From: Saprospiraceae bacterium UBA2365
GTDB lineage: Bacteria > Bacteroidota > Bacteroidia > Chitinophagales > Saprospiraceae
NCBI GenBank assembly: GCA_002344345.1
Contig: DDTL01000078.1
Span: 1-31,027 of the forward strand
Length of the DNA stretch: 31,027 nt
Direction: 5' to 3'
The translations under genes and the position numbers were made by a program. Position 1 is the stretch's first letter; each line of letters opens with the position of its first letter. Positions 23,260 to 31,027 of this stretch are shown one piece after another. The notes under the pieces were generated by a model. That model was not told the DNA's origin. It ran no database searches and saw only the letters and a list, made by a program, of their open reading frames with translations.

Positions 23260-26200
23260 TCAAAAATGAATCCTGTAAAATGCATTACCAAAAGGTGGAA
23301 TGACCAGGCTCGGATTTTTCAGTTCAGCGCCCGTTGCATCCACTTGTTCCATCTTCAGCATTTTGCCATTGATCCCGTTTTTCATTTCAATTTTTGCGTT
23401 TTTACCACTGATCTCCCTAAGATTCAATACAGCAGAATTTCCATCCTGTTCCGGGATGGCATTGATCAAAATGACATGGTCAGGCCAACCTGTGATCATA
23501 GAACCTTCCCATTGATCATCGCCATTTCCTCCTCCGGGAATGACCCTGGTTAGGAATGGGGTTTTATTGCCATGGCCAAATTTTGCTGCGTCCATCTTAT
23601 CTTTGCCCGAAAGGCTGGTGAAGGAATACAGCCAATTGTGACCACCTAACTGATAGCCATTGAAATTGGTAGTCCAGTAATTGTTCATCGGCCAGCCATA
23701 AATATGTGTGCTTTCGGGAGTAGCTCCGGCTTTGTACCGACCGGTATTGATCCCGCCAAACTGCATCAGGGGGGCATCTGAACTGCTGATGATAACCTGT
23801 GACTGATCATTGAACAACCTTGCATAATGTTGTACAGTATTCCAGTCGTTGGCTGAACCCGGGATCTGATCGATTCCGGCTCGGATCTCACCACCTTGCA
23901 CATCAAACGCCAATTGACCATCCTTCAATTGAAGCGGGAAAGCAAGGTAAATGCCTTCCGGATCGGTGACCAGCTTTTTATCAATATCCCAGTGAAAGTC
24001 TAATCGTTTTTCCGTATTAAAGATCCGTATTTCAAACACCAGGGAACCGCTGCTGTTGGCTGCCGGTGTATCCGCCCTGAACCTGATAGTGTTCCAGACT
24101 TCTCCTTCTGTGTAGGATTCCAGCCAAATTTTATTTGGTGTATTGCGCGAATAGTTATTCAGGTAGAAAGACTCCATTTGTTGCCTGTTGGCAAGCAATT
24201 CGTATATAAATTGCCCGAAAAGCCAAGTTGCATTTTTGTCAACCAATTCAGTCTTCAGTTCCCTGTCAAAAATGCTTGTCAAAGCACCTTTCTCGTAGTC
24301 CAGTTCAATTTTATACCATTGATTTTCAAAAATGTTGGAAGGGTGTGCCAATGGTGGATTTTCCTGGTAGTTTTGATCAGGGAAAACGCTTATCCGGTAT
24401 TTTTTATATCCAAATGCCGGAACATCATCGACCCAGATCGCCCAATAAGTACCGTCGGAATGCCGTTCAACCGGCTGGGCTTGCAGTTCCCGGCCATCTT
24501 TATCTTTAATGGAAAATCGTGTGTATCTCGGGATGGTTTGGTGGTCAATATACACTGTGATCAGGCCGCTCCGATCCCAATTGAGCGTATTGTAAACGAC
24601 CAAAGATGGTTCTTTTGACTTTTCAATATGATTTTGAAGCAAACCAAGGGTTTCTTCCCGGAGCATTCTTGTTCTCCGGCTCGCTTCCCAGGCATACGAT
24701 TCTTTCAAGCCCCTTTGCTCCATGGAGTATTTGTGGAAAGGTTCCCTGACGCTCGCGTGGTAACCAACGGTATGTTCGGTATAAAACAGCATGGCTTCAA
24801 GCGACTCTTCAAGACGATCGGTTATTTTCTCAGGAAATTGAGACCGCTGCATGGCAGCCATCACCATACCTGATCCGGTTGCAGTCAGAATTCCCTGTGC
24901 ATCCCGGATCTCTGCCACTTCACGCGCAGAAGCTCCGAAACCGTCTGTCCACCAATCAGGCCAGGCACCACGTATCACCTCAAATTCATGCCCGTGTTCC
25001 TTTTCCATGGTTTCGAAAAATGAAGTAGATGATGCGGTTTTGAGTTTCGGCCATTCGTATTTTTCGTTCCACTTTTTAATGGCCTGGCTCATGAATGTCG
25101 AAGGAGGAGAATTGTCGGTGATAAAACCAGAATGTTGGAGTGAGATCAGGTCATATTTGTATCCTTTTTGCTCAAGTTCCATCAGGTATGTCAACAGAGA
25201 TTCTTCAAATACGTTGAAATCGCCTGACTGCACCTTGAATTCGGTATTCCCGATCATATAGTGTTCACCGCGGTAAGTCAGGATCCTGTTGCCTGAAGGA
25301 GATTCCCACCAAAACAGGGTTGGCTTATCAAAACAGATCAATGCCCTGTGGCCATGTGTACCCATATTCAGGTATTTCACGCCCAGATCCTGATAATAAT
25401 CAGCCATGCACCATGCGATGCCGTTGACATCGTTTTGCATGGCAGTTTTTACTTCCACCCCCAAGTCCTTAAAGGTTCTGAAAGGCTTCAAAGAAGCTTT
25501 AAGTGTTTGTTCATCAGGTAGTTCATCAAAATTGAAATACATACCTGTGATTTCGATCCTGCCTTCCTTTATTCTGCCTACCAACCTTTGGATCTGATCT
25601 TCAGGCCTGCTTTTCAAATATTCGTTCACAGCCCACGATGCTTCGCAGGTCCATCTGAATTTTGCTTCTTCAGGAAAATCATCTGTCTGATCGCAATAAT
25701 CGAGTGCATAATCGATGAACCTCAAATGTTCTCCCATGATCTCCGTTTGTGACCTGGTATAACCAATGTCGGTATGGGAATGCTGGACAAAATTGACCCG
25801 CCATTTTTTGACAGGCATCAGTTCGATGGTGCCGTTATAGGTTTTGTCAGCTACTTTTAATTTGTATGACAATGTTTTTTTGACATCTGTGACAGGTAAT
25901 TTGACATTGACGTGGTTGTATCCGTAATTTATAGTAGTTTCGGTGACCAATTGATCCGCGATATACAATCTGGCTTTGCCCGGTTTGCCAAAATGAAGGA
26001 TCCCTGCGATCCCGAGCTGGTGCTTTTTTTTGCCATCAGATATCACTGCAGGAAATGCTTTTAGTTGTACTCCATTGGTCAAAGGAAAGGTAAAGGTCAT
26101 ATACCAACTGGTTTTTTCAAACTTTCCTCCGGTCATTTTGAGTGACAGAGGTTTACCTTTTTCCAATGCTTTGGCTGGCATGGTCAACACCATAAAACCG

Positions 26201-26631
26201 AATCGATCCCCATGCTGATCGATCATGTCCTTCCTGAATTTCAATTGGGATCCATCGGAAGAAAACTGCGACCATTGGTTGCTGCCATCTGCCCAAAATG
26301 TAAATTTTTTGATGCCATTCACCTCCAGATCAAAACTGGCCAATCCGGGTGAAGATCCGATACCAGCCAACCATACGAAAGAGACAGAATCGGTTTTGAT
26401 TTTTGCCGGAACCGGTGCAGTTCTCCATTCCATCGAAGAATGTCCGTCTGTAGCCCTGATCAGCATGCTTTCTTTTGCGATCTGTATGGAGGAATGATAC
26501 CTGAAGTCCACTCCGGATACCTTCTCTGCAAAACCATTGACAAAGCTTGTGCTTTCAGACAGATCAGTCTGGGCATGGAGCAAGCTGATGAAGACCAGAA
26601 ATAAGATTGTAAAGGAATATTTATACTTCAT
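23260..26631 (-). CDS. GH38 alpha-mannosidase, exported
   Basis: ATG at 26631 gives 1123 residues with a signal peptide (MKYKYSFTILFLVFISLLHAQ). A TTG three codons earlier is less likely. Residues about 25-185 resemble a beta-sandwich carbohydrate-binding module (WFADGS-like stretch FTFWADGSNQW). The GH38 catalytic domain starts at HSHTDIGYT, whose His286 and Asp288 should bind zinc. Asp401 in AMQNDVNGIAW matches the GH38 nucleophile/zinc aspartate, and LQHSGFITDN supplies a likely further zinc histidine. Long C-terminal beta domains follow. GH38 enzymes are zinc-dependent retaining alpha-mannosidases acting on N-glycan-like or short manno-oligosaccharides. The gene follows the isomerase by 41 bp in a run with mannose-processing genes, which fits mannose release as the first step. 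Confidence 0.92.
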   Translation of the reverse strand: MKYKYSFTILFLVFISLLHAQTDLSESTSFVNGFAEKVSGVDFRYHSSIQIAKESMLIRATDGHSSMEWRTAPVPAKIKTDSVSFVWLAGIGSSPGLASFDLEVNGIKKFTFWADGSNQWSQFSSDGSQLKFRKDMIDQHGDRFGFMVLTMPAKALEKGKPLSLKMTGGKFEKTSWYMTFTFPLTNGVQLKAFPAVISDGKKKHQLGIAGILHFGKPGKARLYIADQLVTETTINYGYNHVNVKLPVTDVKKTLSYKLKVADKTYNGTIELMPVKKWRVNFVQHSHTDIGYTRSQTEIMGEHLRFIDYALDYCDQTDDFPEEAKFRWTCEASWAVNEYLKSRPEDQIQRLVGRIKEGRIEITGMYFNFDELPDEQTLKASLKPFRTFKDLGVEVKTAMQNDVNGIAWCMADYYQDLGVKYLNMGTHGHRALICFDKPTLFWWESPSGNRILTYRGEHYMIGNTEFKVQSGDFNVFEESLLTYLMELEQKGYKYDLISLQHSGFITDNSPPSTFMSQAIKKWNEKYEWPKLKTASSTSFFETMEKEHGHEFEVIRGAWPDWWTDGFGASAREVAEIRDAQGILTATGSGMVMAAMQRSQFPEKITDRLEESLEAMLFYTEHTVGYHASVREPFHKYSMEQRGLKESYAWEASRRTRMLREETLGLLQNHIEKSKEPSLVVYNTLNWDRSGLITVYIDHQTIPRYTRFSIKDKDGRELQAQPVERHSDGTYWAIWVDDVPAFGYKKYRISVFPDQNYQENPPLAHPSNIFENQWYKIELDYEKGALTSIFDRELKTELVDKNATWLFGQFIYELLANRQQMESFYLNNYSRNTPNKIWLESYTEGEVWNTIRFRADTPAANSSGSLVFEIRIFNTEKRLDFHWDIDKKLVTDPEGIYLAFPLQLKDGQLAFDVQGGEIRAGIDQIPGSANDWNTVQHYARLFNDQSQVIISSSDAPLMQFGGINTGRYKAGATPESTHIYGWPMNNYWTTNFNGYQLGGHNWLYSFTSLSGKDKMDAAKFGHGNKTPFLTRVIPGGGNGDDQWEGSMITGWPDHVILINAIPEQDGNSAVLNLREISGKNAKIEMKNGINGKMLKMEQVDATGAELKNPSLVIPPFGNAFYRIHF

Positions 26632-26672
26632 ATTTGCCAAATATTATTTTGTTCATTTGAATTATCGGGGGC

Positions 26673-28436
26673 TTATTTAATAAATGCCATGACGATCACA
26701 GCTTCCAATTCATCTTCATTGAGCAGGGTAAAATGCCCTGCTGCTGCCGGTATCACAAAAGTTTCGGCGTAGTTGAATGTCTGTTCCAGTCCGTTTTCGG
26801 TGATGAGGGTGATGCAACTTCCCTCAACCAGGTTCATGACCATCGCTTTGTTGCCGGTTGTGAGTTTTGCACGACTTTTCAGATGAAGGCGATGGACATC
26901 ATAGGAGTGTTTTGAATGGGTTGGAAGGTGATAAATTGAATAAGCTTCATTGGATTCCAGCAACACAGGTTTGGATACCAGATTTTCATCCACATAGGTT
27001 CCTTTTCTGTCAAAACACAGATTTTCCATCCCGCGCTTAATGTTCAGCGGTCGCGGTTTGCCATCCAGGTCGGGCCGAAGCCAGTCGTACATTTTAAAGG
27101 TATAAATATATGGTGTAGAGCTGATCTCCAGTACCAGGTTGTCCTTTCCTGATCCGTGGATCGTACCCGGAGGGATCAGGAAAAAGTCATGTTTTGAGGA
27201 AGGTAATTTGCGGACAAACTGTTCAATATCCAGCGCTCTTGCCTGAATAAAGCTATTAGTTAGCGCCTGCTGAAACGATATAGGTTCGATGTCCTCCTGA
27301 AAACCGAGGTAAACGACCGAACCAGGTTTGTTGTCCAGAATATAATAGCATTCTTCCTGTGTAAAGTTTTCGTTGAAATGCTTTTGGATGTATTCCGTTT
27401 GCGGATGGCATTGCACTGAGAGGTTTCCTCCGTCAACAGTATCCAGGAAATCAAAACGAATGGGAAATTCATTTCCAAATTGATCATATGCATCTCCCAA
27501 AACAGCTGCTGCTTCCAGGAACATCAGACAATCGAAGGAAATCTCCAGCAGGAAGCCTGAACTTTCAAATAAAATTCCATTTTCCGGAACGATCAGTTCG
27601 AAAGACCAGCCGTAATTCGGTACTTCCTCGTTGAGGCCTTTTATTTGGTCCTTTATCCAGTTGCCTCCCCAAATACCGGGTTCAAACCAGGGTCTGACCC
27701 TGAAAAAATTACGGCTCATGTGGTGTAAGCCATTTCTGATCACTTCGCCAAAAGACCAGGTGATCTCATTTGGCCGCTGGCAATCAGCAACGATGTCTAT
27801 CCGGGGCAAAATTTCCTGTTTGTGTTTATTGAGCACAACCCAATCCACAAAATAAGATCTCTTGTACATTTTTTTGGGATCGCAAGGAACTTCTGAACCC
27901 AGATTGGTAATTGATCCGGCACGGGATCTGAATTGTATCTCATTTTTGGGAATATCAGTGTAAAAAAGAAGACCTTTTTCAGCATAAAGCGCTGCTCCCG
28001 GTCCGTAAATGATGTGCAGATCAATTCCGGGTGCGGTTTTGATCTTAAGGAGTTTTTCCTTATCCACAAAATCAGCCATTGTCAGGGTGGTTTTATAACC
28101 AAACAATGGGTCATCGCCACCCAGAAACGGTTCGGTCATCGTTTCGATTTCTTCAGACAAAAGGTAGGCGAGCCTGAAGTCAGTCCACTGGACCCGAAGA
28201 CCTGAACTGTTGAAAAACGGCTCAAGAGCATATCGCAGCTGCTCAAAAAACACACCCTGGTAACCATCCATCAAGACCAAAGAATATTTGGAAAACTCAA
28301 AAGCAAGTTGCTCAAAGCCCGATGAAATTTTGTTATTTTCCAGGCGGAAAGCTGGATAAATGTCATAATGACCTTTTTCAGTCGTAGTTTTTTGGACAGG
28401 CAAAAGATGTTGTTGTGTTTTTCGAAGGTTACCCAT
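26673..28436 (-). CDS. manA: Class I mannose-6-phosphate isomerase with long N-terminal extension
   Basis: The protein is 587 residues from the ATG at 28436; a TTG at 28478 would add 14 residues. The C-terminal part (from about 248, RPWFEPGIWGG) is a type I phosphomannose isomerase cupin. Zinc ligands are visible: Gln342 and His344 in LSVQCHPQTEY, Glu362/Glu363 in QEECYY, and His427 in PPGTIHGSG. It interconverts mannose-6-phosphate and fructose-6-phosphate in the cytoplasm. Residues 1 to about 245 are an extra domain (YSLVLMDGYQGVFF, LHIIYGPGAALYA) vaguely like a nucleoside/sugar-kinase fold but without a P-loop. Common bacterial ManA proteins of about 310-390 aa lack it. It lies 72 bp after the transporter and 41 bp before GH38, so co-transcription is likely. 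Its partner enzyme is probably the ROK kinase. Confidence 0.88.
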   Translation of the reverse strand: MGNLRKTQQHLLPVQKTTTEKGHYDIYPAFRLENNKISSGFEQLAFEFSKYSLVLMDGYQGVFFEQLRYALEPFFNSSGLRVQWTDFRLAYLLSEEIETMTEPFLGGDDPLFGYKTTLTMADFVDKEKLLKIKTAPGIDLHIIYGPGAALYAEKGLLFYTDIPKNEIQFRSRAGSITNLGSEVPCDPKKMYKRSYFVDWVVLNKHKQEILPRIDIVADCQRPNEITWSFGEVIRNGLHHMSRNFFRVRPWFEPGIWGGNWIKDQIKGLNEEVPNYGWSFELIVPENGILFESSGFLLEISFDCLMFLEAAAVLGDAYDQFGNEFPIRFDFLDTVDGGNLSVQCHPQTEYIQKHFNENFTQEECYYILDNKPGSVVYLGFQEDIEPISFQQALTNSFIQARALDIEQFVRKLPSSKHDFFLIPPGTIHGSGKDNLVLEISSTPYIYTFKMYDWLRPDLDGKPRPLNIKRGMENLCFDRKGTYVDENLVSKPVLLESNEAYSIYHLPTHSKHSYDVHRLHLKSRAKLTTGNKAMVMNLVEGSCITLITENGLEQTFNYAETFVIPAAAGHFTLLNEDELEAVIVMAFIK

Positions 28437-28508
28437 AATGAGATGATTTTGGCATAACCCATAAAAAACCTTGGACAAAACATAAAACCATTGCCTTAAT
28501 CCGGTGCA

Positions 28509-29672
28509 TTATGCAGTTTGTTTCTTCATCAGATTGAAAGCAGCCAGGAACAGCAGGTAAGCGCCACAGGCAACCAGTACCAGCATACCGGCGGTTATCC
28601 CGGATACATCCGTCAGGTAACCGATAATGGGTGGTATAATGGCTCCTCCGGATATGGCCATGACCATTAATCCTGATATTTCGTTGGCACGAAGCGGATA
28701 TTTGTCCACGGTGAGAGAGAAGATCAACGGGAAAATATTGGCTACGCCCAGACCGATGATGAAAATTATGACCATCGCCATATATTCACCGGTGGCAAAC
28801 AGCAAAGCGATGATGGACAAAAGACCGAGGATGGAAGACCAAAGCAGGAATTTGCGGGAAGCCAACATGGCCAGCATGATCGCACCGGCAAATGTTCCCA
28901 GCATTTTACCAAAGAAATACACGCTTCTTCCTTTTTCTGCAAACTCCTGAACAGAATCAAACTTATTCATCAGGAACTGACCTGAAATGGCATTGATCCC
29001 GACATCGATACCTACCACCAGGAAAATTCCGAGTACCATATAAGTGATAAAAGGTGTTCCCAGGAGTTTGAGGGATGAAGCGATGGTTGCACGTTGAGCC
29101 GTATTTCTGGTTTCTTCAACTTTTGTAAAATTGAGCCATACTGCAGCGAGAATAGAAATGATACCGAAAGCCAGGAACATCAGTTTCCAGTCTCCGTATT
29201 GGGCGGCCAGGAATGAGGCGATAAAAGGTGCAACCATGGATCCAATGGATTTGATGAACTGTGAAAAGCTGAGAAAACTGGATTTTTTTTCAGAAGGCAC
29301 CACATCCACCAGCAGTGGATTGGCGGAAACCTGCAGGATGGTATTGCCGATACCTAAAAGGGCAAATCCAAGAAAAATGGAGGCTTTTGTATAGAAAAAA
29401 TAAGGTATGAGCATCCCGAGAGCTGTGATGAACATACCCGTATTCACTACATTTTTTTTACCAAACCTGTCCTGGAAAACACCAACAGGTACTGAGAGTA
29501 TGAAAAACCAGATAAAGACGGCAGAAGGGATCAGCTGTACCATGGTATTGCTCAGTCCGAATTCCAGTTTAACGCGATCAACACCTATCCCTACCAGATC
29601 GCAGAAACTCATTACAAAAAAGGAAAACAATACCGGGGTGAGCACCATCATGGAGATTTTTCGTTTGTTCAT
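28509..29672 (-). CDS. MFS sugar transporter, FucP/GluP-like
   Basis: The 387-residue protein is almost wholly hydrophobic, with about 12 membrane segments in two six-helix halves. A loop after helix 2, FQDRFGKKNVV, carries the MFS signature-like motif. The segment after the central loop (VEETRNTAQRATI) starts the second half. This length and pattern fit proton-linked hexose/fucose porters common in Bacteroidota catabolic operons. It would import a monosaccharide across the inner membrane. Mannose is the best guess, because the next genes are a kinase upstream and phosphomannose isomerase downstream. The gaps are 69 bp and 72 bp. Galactose, released by the GH2 enzyme, is an alternative substrate. 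Confidence 0.85.
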   Translation of the reverse strand: MNKRKISMMVLTPVLFSFFVMSFCDLVGIGVDRVKLEFGLSNTMVQLIPSAVFIWFFILSVPVGVFQDRFGKKNVVNTGMFITALGMLIPYFFYTKASIFLGFALLGIGNTILQVSANPLLVDVVPSEKKSSFLSFSQFIKSIGSMVAPFIASFLAAQYGDWKLMFLAFGIISILAAVWLNFTKVEETRNTAQRATIASSLKLLGTPFITYMVLGIFLVVGIDVGINAISGQFLMNKFDSVQEFAEKGRSVYFFGKMLGTFAGAIMLAMLASRKFLLWSSILGLLSIIALLFATGEYMAMVIIFIIGLGVANIFPLIFSLTVDKYPLRANEISGLMVMAISGGAIIPPIIGYLTDVSGITAGMLVLVACGAYLLFLAAFNLMKKQTA

Positions 29673-29741
29673 GTTTTAATTGTTAAGTAGTTGATTTATT
29701 TACTCTAAAATATGGATAATCTGTATTTTGAAAATCCAGGT

Positions 29742-30659
29742 TCAGGTCAGATTTTCATAAAGTTCATCATCGCAGAGATGTGCGCTTCCGCTAAGCGCTG
29801 CATCTTCCTGGAGTCCTGAAATGATCACGCTGACCTGAAGTTGCTGATTTTTGAAAGAGCTTTCCAGGACTGATTTAAAATAAGGATAGGATAGGGAGAT
29901 GTTTCCGCCGATGACCAAAGCCTGAGCGTTGAAGCTTTTAAGCCATGGTCCTGTAAAATCGCCCAGATTTTTCCCAAAAAGATCAAAAATATCTCCGATA
30001 ACGGATTCCTGATCAAAACGTTCAACCAACTCCTTTACACCGGTGATCACATTGCCTGTTTTTTCTTTATATGCTTTTTGAAACCAGCGTGTGGAGAAAT
30101 GGTTGTCCGCATTGGAATCACCAAAAGGCAAATGCCAAAGGTAGCCGTCATCAGAAGCACCGTCTTTTCCGGCAACAGGCAGGTGATTGTGGATGAAAGA
30201 TGCGCCAAATCCGGTTCCGAGTGTGATGGCGAGGAATTTGCTGAATTTTGCGGCTTCACCCCGGAATGATTCCCCGATTGCGAAGCAGGTGGCATCATTC
30301 AAAAAGCGGACCGGATAGCTGGCATTAAGACCGAAATAGTGTTGAATATGTGCTCTGACATTCACACCATTGAGGGCATCAAATTTCTGTACGCCTTCAA
30401 ATCGGGCGATTCCCTCAGGGTAATCGAATGGTCCCGGCATGGCAAAACCAATGCCAGCCAGTTCTCTCAGGTCGTATGCGCTGGCAGCAAGAGAAATGGC
30501 TTTGCACCAGGCATCAAGGATGAGCTCTTTTGGAGCATTGCTATCCACCGGCACCCTGACCTTAGTTCCATCCAGTAAAGTTTCTTTTTGCAGATCGTAC
30601 AGTTGGCAGGTGATGTGACTGCCTCCGATATCTGCACCTATTGCTATTTTGTTCATCAT
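29742..30659 (-). CDS. ROK-family sugar kinase, probable mannokinase
   Basis: The 305-residue protein has the ROK phosphate-1 motif GADIGGSH (8-15), the catalytic aspartate Asp122 in FLNDATCFAIGES, and the phosphate-2-like motif LGTGFG (147-152). The zinc-binding CxCGxxGC motif of many ROK kinases and repressors is absent; the corresponding stretch reads HLPFGDSNADNH. No N-terminal helix-turn-helix is present, so it is a kinase rather than a repressor. It heads the five-gene run, with the transporter, phosphomannose isomerase and GH38 following. That order suggests ATP-dependent phosphorylation of mannose to mannose-6-phosphate. Glucose or another hexose cannot be excluded. Two adjacent ATG codons (30659 and 30656) are both possible. 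Confidence 0.88.
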   Translation of the reverse strand: MMNKIAIGADIGGSHITCQLYDLQKETLLDGTKVRVPVDSNAPKELILDAWCKAISLAASAYDLRELAGIGFAMPGPFDYPEGIARFEGVQKFDALNGVNVRAHIQHYFGLNASYPVRFLNDATCFAIGESFRGEAAKFSKFLAITLGTGFGASFIHNHLPVAGKDGASDDGYLWHLPFGDSNADNHFSTRWFQKAYKEKTGNVITGVKELVERFDQESVIGDIFDLFGKNLGDFTGPWLKSFNAQALVIGGNISLSYPYFKSVLESSFKNQQLQVSVIISGLQEDAALSGSAHLCDDELYENLT

Positions 30660-30686
30660 TTTTTATTTATATTTATCAGATTTCAA

Positions 30687-30715
30687 GTTTTTCCGGCAAT
30701 TACATCGGAAAAAAC
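30687..30715. promoter_or_regulatory. Stem-loop in the leader of the ROK operon
   Basis: GTTTTTCCG (30687-30695) pairs with CGGAAAAAAC (30706-30715, one extra A) around a 10-nt loop. It lies about 28-56 nt upstream of the ROK start, so it could be an operator or a leader hairpin. No matching -7 box was found nearby. Confidence 0.3.
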
Positions 30716-30876
30716 CTGTTCCATCATTTATTCCCTGATCAACGGGCTGCAATATCCGAAAAATGTTTGATATTTTTCCAAAAAATGAATAAAACACAAA
30801 CGCAGATTTGTCATGAACATTTGGATAAATATCCCTGAAACCAGGGTAGAGGAAACAAGGGTTGATTGCTCAGACT

Positions 30877-31027
30877 CACGCAGAAGTTCAACTTGTTCAT
30901 GCAGAAGATGAACTCGTCAACGCAGAAGTTCAACTTGTTCACGCAGAAGTTGAACTCGTCAACGCAGAAGATGAACTCGTCAATGCAGAAGATGAGCTTG
31001 CTCACGCAGAAGATGAACTTGCTCATG
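30877..31027. repeat. 21-bp minisatellite, seven full units, running off the right edge
   Basis: Seven 21-bp units start at 30877, 30898, 30919, 30940, 30961, 30982 and 31003, plus 4 bases of an eighth. The consensus is (C/A)A(C/T)GCAGAAG(A/T)T(G/C)AACTYGTY. Because the unit is a multiple of three, several frames stay open. On the plus strand one frame reads a heptad of the form HAEDELV, which would form a coiled coil. That frame is open from 30850 and has a possible TTG start at 30862, so it may be the 5' part of a coiled-coil gene that continues past the window. The minus-strand ORF (MSKFIFCVSK...) is probably a shadow. Confidence 0.75.

Noticed and set aside
30811..31026. Minus-strand ORF of 71 aa with repeated KLNFCVDEF-like units
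   Set aside because: A 21-bp tandem repeat leaves several frames open; the plus-strand heptad frame is more protein-like, and neither is proven.

Overview
The window looks like chromosome from an environmental Bacteroidota, possibly a Saprospira- or Cytophaga-like lineage. Three things point there: two secreted proteins end in type IX secretion (T9SS type A) sorting domains, candidate promoters carry the Bacteroidota -7 box TAnnTTTG, and start codons lack Shine-Dalgarno sites. No rRNA, tRNA, CRISPR array, integrase or transposase gene was seen. The theme is glycan breakdown: most large genes encode exported glycosidases, and one operon adds sugar uptake, phosphorylation and isomerisation.

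Layout. 1-309: two small possibly coupled ORFs at the left edge. 310-741: repeat-rich spacer. 742-2154 (+): GH109-type lipoprotein, an alpha-N-acetylgalactosaminidase candidate. 2167-3294 (-): AAA/DUF4143 ATPase with a striking upstream array of 18-bp palindromes at exact 32-bp spacing. 3501-4712 (-): exported transglutaminase-like protein. 4895-6889 (-): exported six-hairpin glycosidase-like protein. 6890-7374: spacer holding a MITE-like element. 7375-10050 (-): GH3 enzyme with a PA14 insert. 10207-12435 (-): DUF4838 protein. 12523-15060 and 15198-17732 (-): duplicated delta-60 repeat proteins with T9SS signals. 18348-19796 (+): second AAA/DUF4143 ATPase. 20017-30659 (-): five-gene run reading GH2 beta-galactosidase, GH38 alpha-mannosidase, mannose-6-phosphate isomerase, MFS sugar transporter and ROK kinase from left to right, transcribed from the ROK end. 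30877-31027: a 21-bp minisatellite running off the edge.

How the genes fit together. GH38 would release mannose outside the cytoplasm, the MFS porter would import it, the ROK kinase would make mannose-6-phosphate, and the isomerase would feed fructose-6-phosphate to glycolysis. GH2, GH3, GH109, DUF4838 and the six-hairpin protein suggest a substrate with galactose, GalNAc/GlcNAc or glucose decorations, for example complex glycoprotein-like glycans. This is inference. No SusC/SusD pair or dedicated regulator lies in the window.

The most unusual non-coding signals are the 32-bp palindrome array before the first ATPase, an octamer AACAAYTC repeated directly before the start codons of three glycosidase genes, and two intergenic hairpins with an identical loop and compensating stem changes. 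All family calls come from reading motifs; no database search was run.
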